Below, one piece after another: positions 50,261 through 60,539 of a stretch of DNA of 64,000 bases (its first letter is position 1; each line of letters begins with the position of its first letter). Both the position numbers and the translations under genes were made by a program. This stretch comes from Aquiflexum sp. TKW24L. GTDB taxonomy: Bacteria > Bacteroidota > Bacteroidia > Cytophagales > Cyclobacteriaceae. Under the pieces are notes generated by a model, which was not told the origin of the DNA, did not search any database, and worked only from the letters and a program-made list of their open reading frames with translations. Location: the NCBI RefSeq assembly GCF_023502205.1, contig NZ_JAMFLG010000012.1, forward strand, positions 1 to 64,000, read 5' to 3'.

Positions 50261-52774
50261 CGGATCTACATCCACCACAAACCTCACTCCCCTAAAATCC
50301 TTATGCACCTGCATTTCTTCCAAAAGAATGAGCAAGTCATGTTTGAATTGGGCTTGGGCATTGCCTGATTTGTCAAGCTTGGCAATGGATTCAAAGATGT
50401 ATTGGTTTTTGATTTTGCCTATCAATCCTTTTTCCGGCCCCAACATAATCTTCTTGACATCGATTTCTCCCATCAGGTTGTGTAGGTGTCTTGAGGCTTT
50501 ATCTGCGATTTTGTAATCCTTGTGCCTGGTGGTGATTTTGATGATTTTCACAAAAGGAGGATAGAAAAACCGTTGCCTGTCACCCATTTCCTGGATATAA
50601 AAGTTCTTATAATCTCCGGAAATCACCTGTCCAAAAATAGCTTCCTCAGGCTTTCTTGTCTGGATGATGACTGTTCCTTTTTTATCCCGACGTCCGGCCC
50701 GGCCCGCCACTTGGGTGATTTGCTGAAAAGCCCGCTCCCCTGCCCTAAAATCGGGAAAATACAAAATCCTGTCCGCATCCATGATCCCTACGACTGTCAC
50801 ACGATCGAAGTCTAATCCCTTGGTAATCATCTGAGTACCAACCAAAATATCGATGTTCCCGCTTCCAAACTCTTCCAACAATTGTTGATAGCCATACTTG
50901 CTTCGGGTCGTATCCAAATCCATTCTGGCTATCCTCGCTTCGGGAAAGAGTAAGGAAAGACTTTCTTCAATCCGCTCCGTGCCCAAGCCAACCGCACCCA
51001 ATTTATTGCTTCCGCACGCGGGACAGGCATTTGGGACTTTCTCCTTGAACCCACAATAATGGCAGCGCATCTCCTCCCCAAACTGATGGTATGTCAGGCT
51101 CACATCGCAGTGCTCACATTCAGGAATCCATCCGCAATCTTCGCAGGCAATGTAAGGCGCATAGCCACGGCGGTTTTGAAAAATCAAAATCTGTTCCTGA
51201 TTGGATAAAGCTTCCTGAATTTTCTCCCTGAGGAGTCTAGTGAAATCCAGTTTCAGCAGGTTTTTCTTTTTGTCAACCAACATATCAGCCAAATGGTACT
51301 CGGGAAGCTGAGCCTCTCCATACCTTTTGTCCAAGGCCACATAACCATACTTTTTGGTACGTGCATTGTAAAAAGACTCAAAGGAAGGCGTCGCTGAACC
51401 GAGCAAAGTTTTGGCTTGGTGAATCCAGGAAAGCATGATCGCCGCATCCCTTGCCTGAAACCTCGGCGCCGGGTCAAATTGCTTATAAGAAGACTCATGT
51501 TCCTCGTCGACTATCACCATTCCCAAACTGTCAAATGGAAGAAAAATAGAAGACCTGGCGCCAATGACAAAAGAAAGTTTTCCACTCAAAACCCCATTCC
51601 AAACCTCCACCCTTTCATTATCCGAATATTTGGAATGGTAAACCCCCATGCTGCTGCCAAAAACTTTCCTGAGCCTGCCGACCATGTGGGTGGTCAGAGC
51701 AATTTCAGGCAATAACAATAATACCTGAGAACCTCCTGCCAAGACTTCCTTGATCATGTTGATGTAGATTTCAGTCTTTCCGCTTCCAGTTATTCCATGG
51801 AAAAGGACTGTGTTTTTTTCTTCAAATTGCTGCTTGAGCTTTCCGAAAATCTCTGTTTGAAGTTCAGAAAGGACAATTTCTTCCCCGTTTCCTTCCTCCT
51901 CCTCAAAACGGCTAACGATGATCTTAAACTCCTCAAGTACCCCGTTTTTGATCAGGGTTTTCAGGGAGGATACCGACATGTTTGCTTCAGTAATTACTTT
52001 TTTGTCCAGTCCTTTTTGGTTGAGTTCAAGACTTTTGTACACAGGGATTTCCTGCAGGTATTTGAGCAGGATTTCCTCTTGCTTGGGTTTATGGGCGATT
52101 TCATTGAAAAGTAGTTCCAAAGCTTTCTTATCCGAAGCAAATTCCTTAGAAAGCCTGATGCGAGATTCAACCTTGGGTGTGTATTTTTCTTTTAATTGCT
52201 CAAAAACTAAAATAGCCTCCTTTATAACCAAGCTTTTGATGATGGTATGTATTGACTTGAGACCGAGTACGTTTTCACATTCCTCGTAAGTCATCTCCTC
52301 TTTGGCAGCCAAAGCCTGTAGCAAAACCTCCTCCCTGTCGTCAAGCGGATACGTAGAGGTATCTGAATCGAAGGTTGGATTGAGTTGGATTTTGCTTTCG
52401 CTGCTGAGCTTCAACCCTGAAGGCAAGGCCGCATTCATTACTTCTCCGATATGGCAGCAATAATACTCCGCCATCCAAGCCCAAAAACGAATCTGCAAAG
52501 GATTGACAGTGGCGTGGTTGTCAAGGATATCGAGGATGGGCTTGGCCTCATAGGCAGAAGGCGGCTTTTGGTGGACTTTGCCGATAATGCCGGTTAGTAC
52601 CTTCTTTTTCCCAAACTGAACAATCACCCGAAATCCAATCCCGATCTGTTCGGCCATGCTCCGCGGAACTTTGTAGGTAAACATCTTGGGGATAGGTACA
52701 GGCAAGATGATGTCCGCAAATAGATTGGATTTGCTGTCTTCCTGCGGGTATAAATCACCAAATAAACTCTCCAA
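50255..52774 (-). CDS. priA: Primosomal protein N' (replication restart helicase PriA)
   Basis: An 839-residue helicase that reloads the replisome at stalled forks. Domains in order: N-terminal 3'-DNA-binding domain (about 17-115, LFADIILPVPIPKMFTY), winged helix, then the helicase core. Walker A is GITGSGKT (327-333) and Walker B is DEEH (423-426). Zinc-binding cysteines lie at CEDCGW, CEHCDVSL, CHYCGF and CPACGS. Later motifs VGTQMITKGLDFD and QVAGRAGRRDKKG are intact. Length is normal. The DUF255 gene ends 8 bases upstream on the same strand, so they probably share a transcript. Confidence 0.97.
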   Translation of the reverse strand: MESLFGDLYPQEDSKSNLFADIILPVPIPKMFTYKVPRSMAEQIGIGFRVIVQFGKKKVLTGIIGKVHQKPPSAYEAKPILDILDNHATVNPLQIRFWAWMAEYYCCHIGEVMNAALPSGLKLSSESKIQLNPTFDSDTSTYPLDDREEVLLQALAAKEEMTYEECENVLGLKSIHTIIKSLVIKEAILVFEQLKEKYTPKVESRIRLSKEFASDKKALELLFNEIAHKPKQEEILLKYLQEIPVYKSLELNQKGLDKKVITEANMSVSSLKTLIKNGVLEEFKIIVSRFEEEEGNGEEIVLSELQTEIFGKLKQQFEEKNTVLFHGITGSGKTEIYINMIKEVLAGGSQVLLLLPEIALTTHMVGRLRKVFGSSMGVYHSKYSDNERVEVWNGVLSGKLSFVIGARSSIFLPFDSLGMVIVDEEHESSYKQFDPAPRFQARDAAIMLSWIHQAKTLLGSATPSFESFYNARTKKYGYVALDKRYGEAQLPEYHLADMLVDKKKNLLKLDFTRLLREKIQEALSNQEQILIFQNRRGYAPYIACEDCGWIPECEHCDVSLTYHQFGEEMRCHYCGFKEKVPNACPACGSNKLGAVGLGTERIEESLSLLFPEARIARMDLDTTRSKYGYQQLLEEFGSGNIDILVGTQMITKGLDFDRVTVVGIMDADRILYFPDFRAGERAFQQITQVAGRAGRRDKKGTVIIQTRKPEEAIFGQVISGDYKNFYIQEMGDRQRFFYPPFVKIIKITTRHKDYKIADKASRHLHNLMGEIDVKKIMLGPEKGLIGKIKNQYIFESIAKLDKSGNAQAQFKHDLLILLEEMQVHKDFRGVRFVVDVDPY

Positions 52775-52782
52775 AAGTAGGT

Positions 52783-54810
52783 TCAGGCTAAAGATGGAAA
52801 CTGTGCCAATGCATCGGCAACTTCAGAAACGGGCTTTTGACAGGCCTTATTGAAGCAAACGTAAATTAAGGCATTTCCATCAGAATCCGCCGTTTTGTAT
52901 TCCATTAATGGGATATTTTCTGCGACAGTTTCAGACGCAGCTATGACAAAATTTGAAGAAATTGAGGTTTGCAATTCTTTGGCCTTCACAAAAGCGCCCT
53001 TTCCCACAATGGCGATTTCTGCTTTTGGCACCAAAGTACTCAAATAAAGCGAGGCCCAATTGCAGAGAAAACCCGGTTCGGTTACAATCAGCTTCTTCAT
53101 GACTCCAAGCATTTTTTCCGAAATTTCGAGGTATCTGTCTTCATAAAAATACAGACCCAAATCCTGAAGGTTTCTTGCCATCATAGAATTGGAAGCGGGA
53201 ATGACGTTGTCAAAAAGCTCTTTTTTGTTGGCAATCAATTTTTCTGCGGTAGGATTGTTGAAAAAGAAAAAGCCGTCGGTCTCATCATAGAATTGTTCCA
53301 AAACAATTTCAGTCAGTTCCTTGGCTGTTTTCAGCCATTTCTGATCAAAAGTAGCTTTGTACAAAGAAATAAATCCTCTGATCACTGCGGCGTAATCTTC
53401 CAAAAAGCCCGGTGTATAAGCTTCGCCATTTTTATAAGACCGATACAAAATCCCATCTTGGAACATTTTGACTAATATAAAATTCCCATTGTCAAGCGCC
53501 AACTTTAATGCTTTCTCCTCTCCCAAAGATAGATAAGCCTGCACGAGTCCCTCAAGCATAAGTCCATTCCAACCACTCAAAACCTTATCATCCAAACCCG
53601 GATAAATCCTTTTATTCCTCACCTCCAACAGCTTGGTTTTGATACGGTTAAGCCTATTGATGTAAGCTGATGGTGAAAGGCCGTCTTCCTTGGAAAGTTC
53701 CTCATAGGATTTTGTCTGGAAAAGGATATTCACCTCATCTTCCCAATTCCCTTTGAATTTGATGTTGTATAATTTAACAAACCAGCGCATGTCCTCCGCC
53801 AAGATGGATTCCAACTCGTCTGAGGTCCAAGTGTAAAATTTTCCTTCCACTCCTTCAGAATCCGCATCTTGGGCTGCATAAAAACCTCCATCCTGCTGAA
53901 GCATTTCAGCTTCCAACCAAGCAATGGTTTCGGTCACTTTCTCTTTGAAAAGTTCCTCGCCACTTACCTGATAGGCCTTTGAATAAAGCGTAATCAACTG
54001 CCCGTTGTCATACAACATCTTTTCAAAGTGTGGCGCAAACCATTCTCCATCCACCGAATACCGCGCAAATCCTCCCCGAAGATGGTCATAGATACCACCC
54101 ATTCCGATTTTTCGAAGGGTAAACAAGACTTTCTCCGTCAATGCATCGTCGTTCTTCAGGATTGCATATTCCAACACAAAAGACCAAATGGCGGGCATGG
54201 GAAATTTGGGTTTTCTGTTCATTCCACCCCATTCCAAGTCAAACTGATCCTCCAATTTTTTGATGGCATAAGCCAACTCCTCACTTGACAATTCAGTCTT
54301 AGCAGACTCCAAACCATATTTCTCCAATTCGGACCTGTTCAGACTCCTTCCAAATCCTTCTGCACTTTCTGCGAGTTGGTCAAAATGCTTTTCATACGCA
54401 TCCGCAATATTGGTGAGCAAACCTTTCCATTGTTTGTTGGGAAAGTAAGTTCCCCCATAAAAAGGCTTTTGGTCCGGCATTAGGAAGACATTGAGCGGCC
54501 AACCCCCATTGACGCCCATCACCTGCACAGATTCCATATAAATGTTGTCAAGATCAGGACGCTCTTCGCGGTCGATTTTGATGCAGACAAAGTGGGCATT
54601 CATGATAGCCGCCGTGGCATCATCTTCAAAACTTTCCTTTTCCATCACGTGACACCAATGACAAGCCGAGTAGCCGATGCTGACAATGATTGGCTTGTTT
54701 TCGGTTTTGGCTTTTTCTAAAGCTTCTTCTCCCCAAGGATACCAATCTACAGGGTTGTGGGCATGTTGGAGAAGATAGGGTGATTGGGAATGGATGAGGC
54801 GGTTGGACAT
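52783..54810 (-). CDS. DUF255/thioredoxin-domain protein (YyaL/SPATA20-like)
   Basis: A 675-residue protein. The N-terminal DUF255 thioredoxin-like domain holds [14 protein letters not shown] with redox-type C50-x-x-C53. The rest is an alpha/alpha-toroid of the six-hairpin type ([54 protein letters not shown]), as in N-acylglucosamine epimerase relatives. The family is widespread but its substrate is unknown. It reads into priA 8 bases downstream. Confidence 0.93.
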   Translation of the reverse strand: MSNRLIHSQSPYLLQHAHNPVDWYPWGEEALEKAKTENKPIIVSIGYSACHWCHVMEKESFEDDATAAIMNAHFVCIKIDREERPDLDNIYMESVQVMGVNGGWPLNVFLMPDQKPFYGGTYFPNKQWKGLLTNIADAYEKHFDQLAESAEGFGRSLNRSELEKYGLESAKTELSSEELAYAIKKLEDQFDLEWGGMNRKPKFPMPAIWSFVLEYAILKNDDALTEKVLFTLRKIGMGGIYDHLRGGFARYSVDGEWFAPHFEKMLYDNGQLITLYSKAYQVSGEELFKEKVTETIAWLEAEMLQQDGGFYAAQDADSEGVEGKFYTWTSDELESILAEDMRWFVKLYNIKFKGNWEDEVNILFQTKSYEELSKEDGLSPSAYINRLNRIKTKLLEVRNKRIYPGLDDKVLSGWNGLMLEGLVQAYLSLGEEKALKLALDNGNFILVKMFQDGILYRSYKNGEAYTPGFLEDYAAVIRGFISLYKATFDQKWLKTAKELTEIVLEQFYDETDGFFFFNNPTAEKLIANKKELFDNVIPASNSMMARNLQDLGLYFYEDRYLEISEKMLGVMKKLIVTEPGFLCNWASLYLSTLVPKAEIAIVGKGAFVKAKELQTSISSNFVIAASETVAENIPLMEYKTADSDGNALIYVCFNKACQKPVSEVADALAQFPSLA

Positions 54811-54814
54811 TGGT

Positions 54815-54905
54815 TTTTTGGTTGTAATTGTTGTAGTGGTTATAGTGGTTGTAAGGGTTGTAGTTGTTGTAGTTGTTGTAATGGTTGTAGTTGTTGTAAT
54901 TGTTT
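54815..54905. repeat. GTTGTAGTT-type tandem tract
   Basis: Between about 54815 and 54905 there are more than ten near-copies of GTTGTAGTT/GTTGTAATG with single-base changes. Any ORF through it is an artefact of the 9-base word (a cysteine-rich reading on the plus strand). It lies upstream of the DUF255-priA operon. Confidence 0.7.
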
Positions 54906-54954
54906 AAAATGTTGTCAGGTTGTCATTGTTGTCGGGTTGTCGGGTTTTCAGATT

Positions 54955-55030
54955 CGTCATTCTGAACCGGAGCTTGCGGAGGTGAAGAATCTCCTTAAAA
55001 TGAAGACCCTTCGCTACATTTAGAGTGACG
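54955..55030. repeat. Dispersed CGTCATTCT...AGAGTGACG element
   Basis: CGTCATTCT (54955-54963) faces AGAGTGACG (55022-55030), 8 of 9 positions complementary. Between them lie TTGCGGAGGTGAAGAATCTC and AGACCCTTCGCTACATT, words common in dispersed repeats of many environmental bacteria. It is probably a MITE-like or REP-like sequence. The remainder of the gap 54811-55215 has no gene. Confidence 0.5.
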
Positions 55031-55215
55031 CACGAAAGTCAATTAAAGTGAAACGAAGAGTCTATTTGTTTTTGTTTCCTAAAGACTCTGAACAAAAAAA
55101 AAGAACATCTACCTTACCCAAATCCAAACATCGGTCATCCGTCATCGGTCAAAAACACCAGAATTTACTCTGATTCAAACTTCCTTCCTTCCTACTTCAA
55201 ACCTCCCAACTCCCC

Positions 55216-56202
55216 TCACTTCCCCCTAGAATGCACCTGTTTTCTCAACAAATCCATTTCCTTTGAAAAATCAAAATCACGGCTGTATCGTTCCAATTTC
55301 TTCTGAAGATTGTCTAAAAATTTGATATGGGCCGGGCTGTCAGGATTGAATGGCCGGTGGGCAAGGTCTCTTTTGATCCCTTCAAATTCCAAAATCAAAG
55401 GGAAAGTCTTGGGATCAACCCAAGCGGTTTTGAATCTTTCCCAAATATATTCTTCGGCTTGCGCATTGGGATGGATCATGTCTTCTTTGTAGAAGCGATA
55501 GTCTCTCAGGTCATCCATCATGATTTCGTAAGCAGGAAAATACTGCACAAAATCGTAGGTTTCGGTGAGGTCATGGGCAGCTAGCCGCAGGATGGATTTG
55601 CTTAATCGGTCTTCTGGAATGCCGTCTTTGAAATGCCTTACCGGGCTGACGCTTATTAAAACCTGTACATTGGGATTGATTTGCCTCAGGATATTGAAAA
55701 AACCACTGAAAGCTTTTTGAATTTCATCAGGGTGGAGCAATCTTTTATCGAAAAGATCAGCAGGCTGCTTGTGGCAGTTGGCGACAATCTGTCCTGCACT
55801 GCCATATTCATATACCCAAGCCGAACCGAATGTTATCAGGATATGTGAAGCATTTTCCAAAACATGTTTTGTCTGCTGTTGCTTTTTGTGGATCAACCTT
55901 TCCAAAGAATCCTGACTGTACGCAACCACATCCGAATGCATCCCAAAATGCAAGTACAAACCATCCCTGACCAATATCATGTCCGTGTTGATGGGCATCT
56001 CAAGCGCAGCATCTTCCATCACTTGAGCGATGGAGATGGGATTGAAAAGTGTACCAAATGGATTATTAAGTATTGGAAACTTCCGCTCAGCCAATTTCTC
56101 TCCGATCATGGTCGAAAAACAGGAACCGATAGAGAAGATTGGTTTGTGGTGATTAATCTTACTTTCCCCCTCAGGGATATCAAAAGAAGTAGTCCAAAGC
56201 AT
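55216..56202 (-). CDS. GSCFA-domain protein (SGNH-hydrolase-like)
   Basis: A 328-residue protein. GSCFSTMIGEKLAER (26-40) is the name-giving GSCFA motif. Other marks are FNPISIAQVMEDA, YLHFGMHSDV, ITFGSAWVYEY, VLISVSPVRHFKDG and MIHPNAQAEEYIW, the last a likely SGNH block with catalytic His. The fold is related to GDSL/SGNH hydrolases, suggesting esterase activity on a cell-envelope component. No signal peptide. It is a single leftward gene. Confidence 0.88.
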   Translation of the reverse strand: MLWTTSFDIPEGESKINHHKPIFSIGSCFSTMIGEKLAERKFPILNNPFGTLFNPISIAQVMEDAALEMPINTDMILVRDGLYLHFGMHSDVVAYSQDSLERLIHKKQQQTKHVLENASHILITFGSAWVYEYGSAGQIVANCHKQPADLFDKRLLHPDEIQKAFSGFFNILRQINPNVQVLISVSPVRHFKDGIPEDRLSKSILRLAAHDLTETYDFVQYFPAYEIMMDDLRDYRFYKEDMIHPNAQAEEYIWERFKTAWVDPKTFPLILEFEGIKRDLAHRPFNPDSPAHIKFLDNLQKKLERYSRDFDFSKEMDLLRKQVHSRGK

Positions 56203-56361
56203 GGGTTAAAATTAGGAAGAAAGCCCGCAAATCCTTAGAGAAAAGAAGCAAAATTTTTAAACGCTCACAAAGACACAAAGACACAAAGTTTTTTCTGGTT
56301 TACGAATTAAAGTTATATTTAACTAAGCTATAAGAAATAATTTAATAATCCCTTTTGGAAC

Positions 56362-56742
56362 ATGACGGAAAATGAATTGGCAACCGAAGCGGTAGATATC
56401 GCATATCAAATTCATAAAGAACCTGGACCAGGTTTAATTGAAAGTATTTACGAGGAGATTTTTGCTTATGAATTGCGAGAAAGAAATATCGCCTTTACAA
56501 GACAAGAAAAAGTGATCGTTAAGTATAAAGGATTGTCTTTTGGAAAAGGATTTAGGACAGATTTGATTTTAGATGACAAACTTATCATTGAATTAAAATC
56601 TGTTGAAACAATCGAGAAGGTCCACCATAAAATGTTGTTGACCTACATGCGATTAAAAAATATCAAGCTTGGATTACTGATCAATTTCAAAGTCAATCTA
56701 ATCAAAGAAGGAATCCATAGAAAAATAGATGGTTATTTATAA
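56362..56742 (+). CDS. GxxExxY-family protein
   Basis: A 126-residue protein. GLIESIY (24-30) is the family motif GxxExxY. The segment FRTDLILDDKLIIELKS (65-80) has the spacing Asp67...Glu77-x-Lys79 of PD-(D/E)xK nucleases, so a nuclease-like fold is likely. Members occur in many copies in Bacteroidota and often carry ACAAAG-rich flanks. Activity is unproven. Short, single gene, opposite to purL. Confidence 0.88.
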   Translation: MTENELATEAVDIAYQIHKEPGPGLIESIYEEIFAYELRERNIAFTRQEKVIVKYKGLSFGKGFRTDLILDDKLIIELKSVETIEKVHHKMLLTYMRLKNIKLGLLINFKVNLIKEGIHRKIDGYL

Positions 56743-56758
56743 AGTTATCTAAACACTA

Positions 56759-56793
56759 GGGCACAAAGAATTTTATGATAATTTCTTTGTGCC
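56759..56793. terminator. Hairpin between GxxExxY and purL
   Basis: GGCACAAAGAAT (56760-56771) pairs with TTTCTTTGTGCC (56782-56793 region) almost perfectly. It can close both the rightward GxxExxY and the leftward purL transcript, though the U-run is imperfect. It also forms the right flank of the putative mini-element. Confidence 0.5.
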
Positions 56794-56815
56794 TTAGTCT
56801 CTCTTTGTGGGAGCA

Positions 56816-59800
56816 TCAGTAGCTTTTTACCCATTGATAAGCATTCACAAATGCCTCTATCCATGGACTGACTTCGTCGCTTGATTTGTCGGAAGGATAA
56901 TATGGCCAATTCCAAGGCTTCAGGGATCTTTCGATATGTGGCATGATAGCCAAGTGCCTGCCGTCTTCGGATACAATTCCCGCTACCGCGTGATCCGAAC
57001 CGTTTGGATTGCCTGGATAGCCTTCATAGCTGTACGTCATGCCGATTTGGTAAGCGTCTTTCGGTTTTGGCAATTGGAATTTTCCTTCTCCATGCGCTAC
57101 CCATACACCCAATCTTTTTCCTGAAAGGGATTTGAACATCACAGATTCATTCTCAGGAACATTCACATTGACGAAGATCGATTCAAACTTATGGCTTGCA
57201 TTGTGCAGCATCTTTGGCTTGACGTCATGGTCAGGGGTGACGAGTCCAAGCTCAACCATCAGTTGACAACCGTTGCAAACACCCAAACTCAAGGTGTCCT
57301 TTCTTGCGTAAAAATTGTCCAAAGCCTGTTTTGCTTTTTCATTATACAGGAATGCACCAGCCCAACCTTTGGCAGAACCCAATACATCGGAATTAGAAAA
57401 TCCCCCCACAAAAACAATCATCTGCACATCTTCGAGGTTTTCACGTCCTGCGATCAGGTCTGTCATGTGGACATCCTTCACGTCAAAACCTGCCAACCAA
57501 AGTGAATAAGCCATCTCGCGGTCACCGTTCACGCCCTTTTCGCGAATAATGGCGGCACGCTTTCCTGAGGCTTCTTTTCTATATGGATTCAACCCAAAAG
57601 CATCTAAAGTGCCTTTCCAGTTTTGTCCAAAATTGTATGCCAAGGGCTGCTTTTTATAATTGGTAAACCGCTCCAAAGCCAGTTTGTCTCCGCTTTGCTT
57701 TTTGTCAAGTAAGTAGGATGACTTGAACCAAGTATCCCTCATTTCTACCACATCGAGCGTCAGGTCGGTACCAAGCAATTCAACTTTTCCATTTAAAGTG
57801 ACCTCAGCAATTGAGATATAGGAAACTCCATGGTTTTCCAAAACCGCTCTCGTTCTTTCCGGATTTGCGACTTGGATCAGCACACCAGGATTTTCGGCAA
57901 ACAAAGCTTTGACAATGTCTTTTTCAGCCAATCTTTCTGTTTTCACTTTGAGACCAACTTGGGTCGATGGGAAGCACATTTCAAGCAAAGCAGTAATCAT
58001 CCCCCCGGAAGATATATCATGACCTGCGAGGATTTCGCCCTTTTCGATCAACTTTTGGATCACCATAAATGCCTTTGCAAAGTATTTGTTATCCTTCACA
58101 TCCGGCGTATCATTGCCGATTGTATTCAATACTTGCGCAAAACTGGATCCTCCCAATTTGGGGGTGTCTTTTGAAAAATCAATATAATAAACCTTGCTTC
58201 CTGCGATCGGCTTCAGGTCAGGAGAAACCGTCATTTTCGGAGATGAACACTCCCCTACTGTGGAGATGATGACTGTTCCGGGCGAATAAACCGTCTTGCC
58301 TCCGGGATACTTTTGCGTCATGGAAAGGGAATCTTTTCCGGTAGGAACATTGATTCCCAAAGCAATGGAAAATTCCGAAATGGTTTCGACAGCGCGGTAA
58401 AGCCTGTCATTTTCACCCGGATTCTTTGCGGGCCACATCCAATTGGCACTGAGTGAAACTCCCGCCAAACCATCTGTAATCGGTGCCCAAACCAAGTTGG
58501 TCAAAGATTCGGCGATCGCCAACCTCGAACCTGCTTCAGGATTTGCCAAGGCCGCAACCGGTGCATGACCGATGGAGGTTGCAATTCCTTTTTCTCCTGT
58601 AAAGTCCAAAGCCATTACGGCCACGTTATTCAAAGGCAATTGGATCTCTCCCGTGGTTTGTTGCTTGGCAACCCTTCCGGTAACTGACCTGTCGACTTTA
58701 TTGGTCAACCAATCCTTGCAAGCCACAGCTTCCAATTGCAATACCTGCTCAATGTATGTTTTTAGCTCGCTGGCTGAATAGGTTGGTTCTTCATATTTAG
58801 TTGTTGCCGGTGTATCCTCCAAAATGGTTTTTGGGGAACTTCCAAACATATGCGTCAAATTCCAATCCACGGGTTTTTCACCTGTTTCAAAGTTTTCGAA
58901 TTTGAAATGCATGTCTCCGGTGGTTTCACCTACGACATAGAATGGCGCTCTTTCTCTCTCCGCTATCCGCTGAAGTGTAGGCACATCCTTTTCATGCACC
59001 ACCAATCCCATTCTTTCCTGAGATTCATTTCCGATGATTTCTTTGGCAGAAAGCGTAGGATCTCCAACAGGTAATTTATCCAAATGGATCGTTCCCCCGG
59101 TGCTTTCTACCAATTCAGAAAGGCAGTTCAAATGCCCTCCGGCTCCGTGGTCATGGATAGAAATAATCGGATTCTCATTCGATTCCGCCATGGCGCGGAT
59201 CACATTGGAAACCCGCTTTTGCATCTCCGGATTGGAGCGTTGGATGGCGTTCAACTCAATGGCATTGCTGAATTCCCCGGTATTCACTGAAGAAACAGCC
59301 CCTCCGCCCATGCCGATGCGGTAGTTGTCACCGCCCATGACGATGATTTTGTCACCTTTGCTTGGTTCGTTTTTCTTCGCGTATTCCTTTCTGGTAAATC
59401 CAATTCCTCCCGCCTGCATGATGACTTTGTCAAACCCTAGTGATCTGCCGTTCTCTTCATGCTCGAAAGTCAACACCGATCCGCAGATCAAGGGTTGGCC
59501 AAATTTATTTCCAAAATCTGACGCTCCGTTGGAAGCCTTGATCAGGATATCCATCGGAGTTTGGTAGAGCCATTTCCTTTCAGTCAAGTCTTTTTCCCAG
59601 CTTCTTCCCGCCTCTGAACGAGGATAGGAGGTCATATAAACGGCCGTTCCTGCCAAAGGAATGGAGGCAGTTCCGCCTGCCAACCTGTCCCTGATTTCTC
59701 CACCGGCGCCTGTAGCCGCACCGTTGAATGGTTCGACTGTAGTCGGAAAATTATGTGTTTCGGCTTTGAGGGAGATGACCGTTTGGATGGTTTCAGTCTC

Positions 59801-60496
59801 AAAAAAATCAGCCTTATCCTGTGTTTTTGGCGCAAATTGCTGTGCCTTGGGTCCGTCTACAAAGGCCACATTGTCTTTGTAAGCAGATACAATTTTGTTG
59901 GGATGTCTTTTGGAAGTCTCTTTGATGAGTTGAAAAAGCGTCTTGTCTTTTTCAACCCCATCGATCACAAAAGTGCCGTTAAAAATCTTGTGGCGGCAAT
60001 GTTCCGAATTGACCTGACTGAATCCGAAAACCTCTGAATCTGTCAAAGGTCTGCCCAATGATTTGCTTACACCTTCCAGATAATCCACCTCTTCCTGACT
60101 GAGGGCCAAGCCTTCTTTTTGGTTGTAAGCTTTGATGTCTGTAACCGGGATGATTTTTTCAGGCTGCAAATGGATATCAAAAATATCCTGATCCAATCCT
60201 TCATATACTTTTTGAAGCATCGGGTCGATGCTGTCATTTTCGGTTATCGGGAAGTATTCTTCCATTCTTTGGATTCCCAAAATCCCCATATTGACCGTGA
60301 TTTCTACCGCATTGGTAGACCAAGGCGTGATCATTTCCTTTCTCGGTCCGGCAAACTTCCCGGGGACTTTGTCAGCCTGGATTTGATTGGCTTCACCAAA
60401 GAGCCAATTCAGTTTGTCAATATCTTGTTGAGGGAGAGGGTTTTTGGCCTGAACAGCATAAATCAGGGCTTTGGGAGATTGGAAAAAGAGGATCAT
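56816..60496 (-). CDS. purL: Phosphoribosylformylglycinamidine synthase, single-chain
   Basis: A 1,226-residue enzyme of purine synthesis that converts FGAR, ATP and glutamine to FGAM. It joins the N-terminal PurS-like part, the AIRS-like ATP domains (SVNTGEFSNAIELNAIQRSN, LAGHDISSGGMITALLEM) and the C-terminal glutaminase. The glutaminase shows GVCNGCQLM with nucleophile Cys1077 and the triad residues His1187 and Glu1189 (MPHIERS). FSQVNSEHCRHKIFNG is the usual synthetase signature. It stands alone. A -7 box lies about 33 bases before the ATG. Confidence 0.97.
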   Translation of the reverse strand: MILFFQSPKALIYAVQAKNPLPQQDIDKLNWLFGEANQIQADKVPGKFAGPRKEMITPWSTNAVEITVNMGILGIQRMEEYFPITENDSIDPMLQKVYEGLDQDIFDIHLQPEKIIPVTDIKAYNQKEGLALSQEEVDYLEGVSKSLGRPLTDSEVFGFSQVNSEHCRHKIFNGTFVIDGVEKDKTLFQLIKETSKRHPNKIVSAYKDNVAFVDGPKAQQFAPKTQDKADFFETETIQTVISLKAETHNFPTTVEPFNGAATGAGGEIRDRLAGGTASIPLAGTAVYMTSYPRSEAGRSWEKDLTERKWLYQTPMDILIKASNGASDFGNKFGQPLICGSVLTFEHEENGRSLGFDKVIMQAGGIGFTRKEYAKKNEPSKGDKIIVMGGDNYRIGMGGGAVSSVNTGEFSNAIELNAIQRSNPEMQKRVSNVIRAMAESNENPIISIHDHGAGGHLNCLSELVESTGGTIHLDKLPVGDPTLSAKEIIGNESQERMGLVVHEKDVPTLQRIAERERAPFYVVGETTGDMHFKFENFETGEKPVDWNLTHMFGSSPKTILEDTPATTKYEEPTYSASELKTYIEQVLQLEAVACKDWLTNKVDRSVTGRVAKQQTTGEIQLPLNNVAVMALDFTGEKGIATSIGHAPVAALANPEAGSRLAIAESLTNLVWAPITDGLAGVSLSANWMWPAKNPGENDRLYRAVETISEFSIALGINVPTGKDSLSMTQKYPGGKTVYSPGTVIISTVGECSSPKMTVSPDLKPIAGSKVYYIDFSKDTPKLGGSSFAQVLNTIGNDTPDVKDNKYFAKAFMVIQKLIEKGEILAGHDISSGGMITALLEMCFPSTQVGLKVKTERLAEKDIVKALFAENPGVLIQVANPERTRAVLENHGVSYISIAEVTLNGKVELLGTDLTLDVVEMRDTWFKSSYLLDKKQSGDKLALERFTNYKKQPLAYNFGQNWKGTLDAFGLNPYRKEASGKRAAIIREKGVNGDREMAYSLWLAGFDVKDVHMTDLIAGRENLEDVQMIVFVGGFSNSDVLGSAKGWAGAFLYNEKAKQALDNFYARKDTLSLGVCNGCQLMVELGLVTPDHDVKPKMLHNASHKFESIFVNVNVPENESVMFKSLSGKRLGVWVAHGEGKFQLPKPKDAYQIGMTYSYEGYPGNPNGSDHAVAGIVSEDGRHLAIMPHIERSLKPWNWPYYPSDKSSDEVSPWIEAFVNAYQWVKSY

Positions 60497-60528
60497 GAGC
60501 GTTTTTTGGAGCCTTTTTTAAGAAGACA

Positions 60529-60536
60529 CAAAGGTA
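60529..60536 (-). promoter_or_regulatory. -7 box of purL
   Basis: On the minus strand TACCTTTG is a perfect match to TAnnTTTG, 33 bases before the purL start. TTTTGAC lies about 11-15 bases further upstream, closer than the usual -33 distance, so the upstream element is doubtful. Confidence 0.45.
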
Positions 60537-60539
60537 AAC

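Larger units (their letters stand above)
56263..56814. mobile_element. Possible mini-element bearing the GxxExxY gene
   Basis: The left side has GCTCACAAAGACACAAAG followed by ACACAAAG (56263-56288). The right side, read inverted from 56814 to 56785, has GCTCCCACAAAGAGAG then GCACAAAG. These look like imperfect terminal inverted repeats of ACAAAG words bracketing a single gene. No transposase is seen, so mobility would need help from elsewhere. Confidence 0.4.

Noticed and set aside
54784-55023. Cysteine-rich 79-codon ORF
   Set aside because: It is a reading of the GTTGTAGTT tract and overlaps the start of the DUF255 gene; not a real protein.
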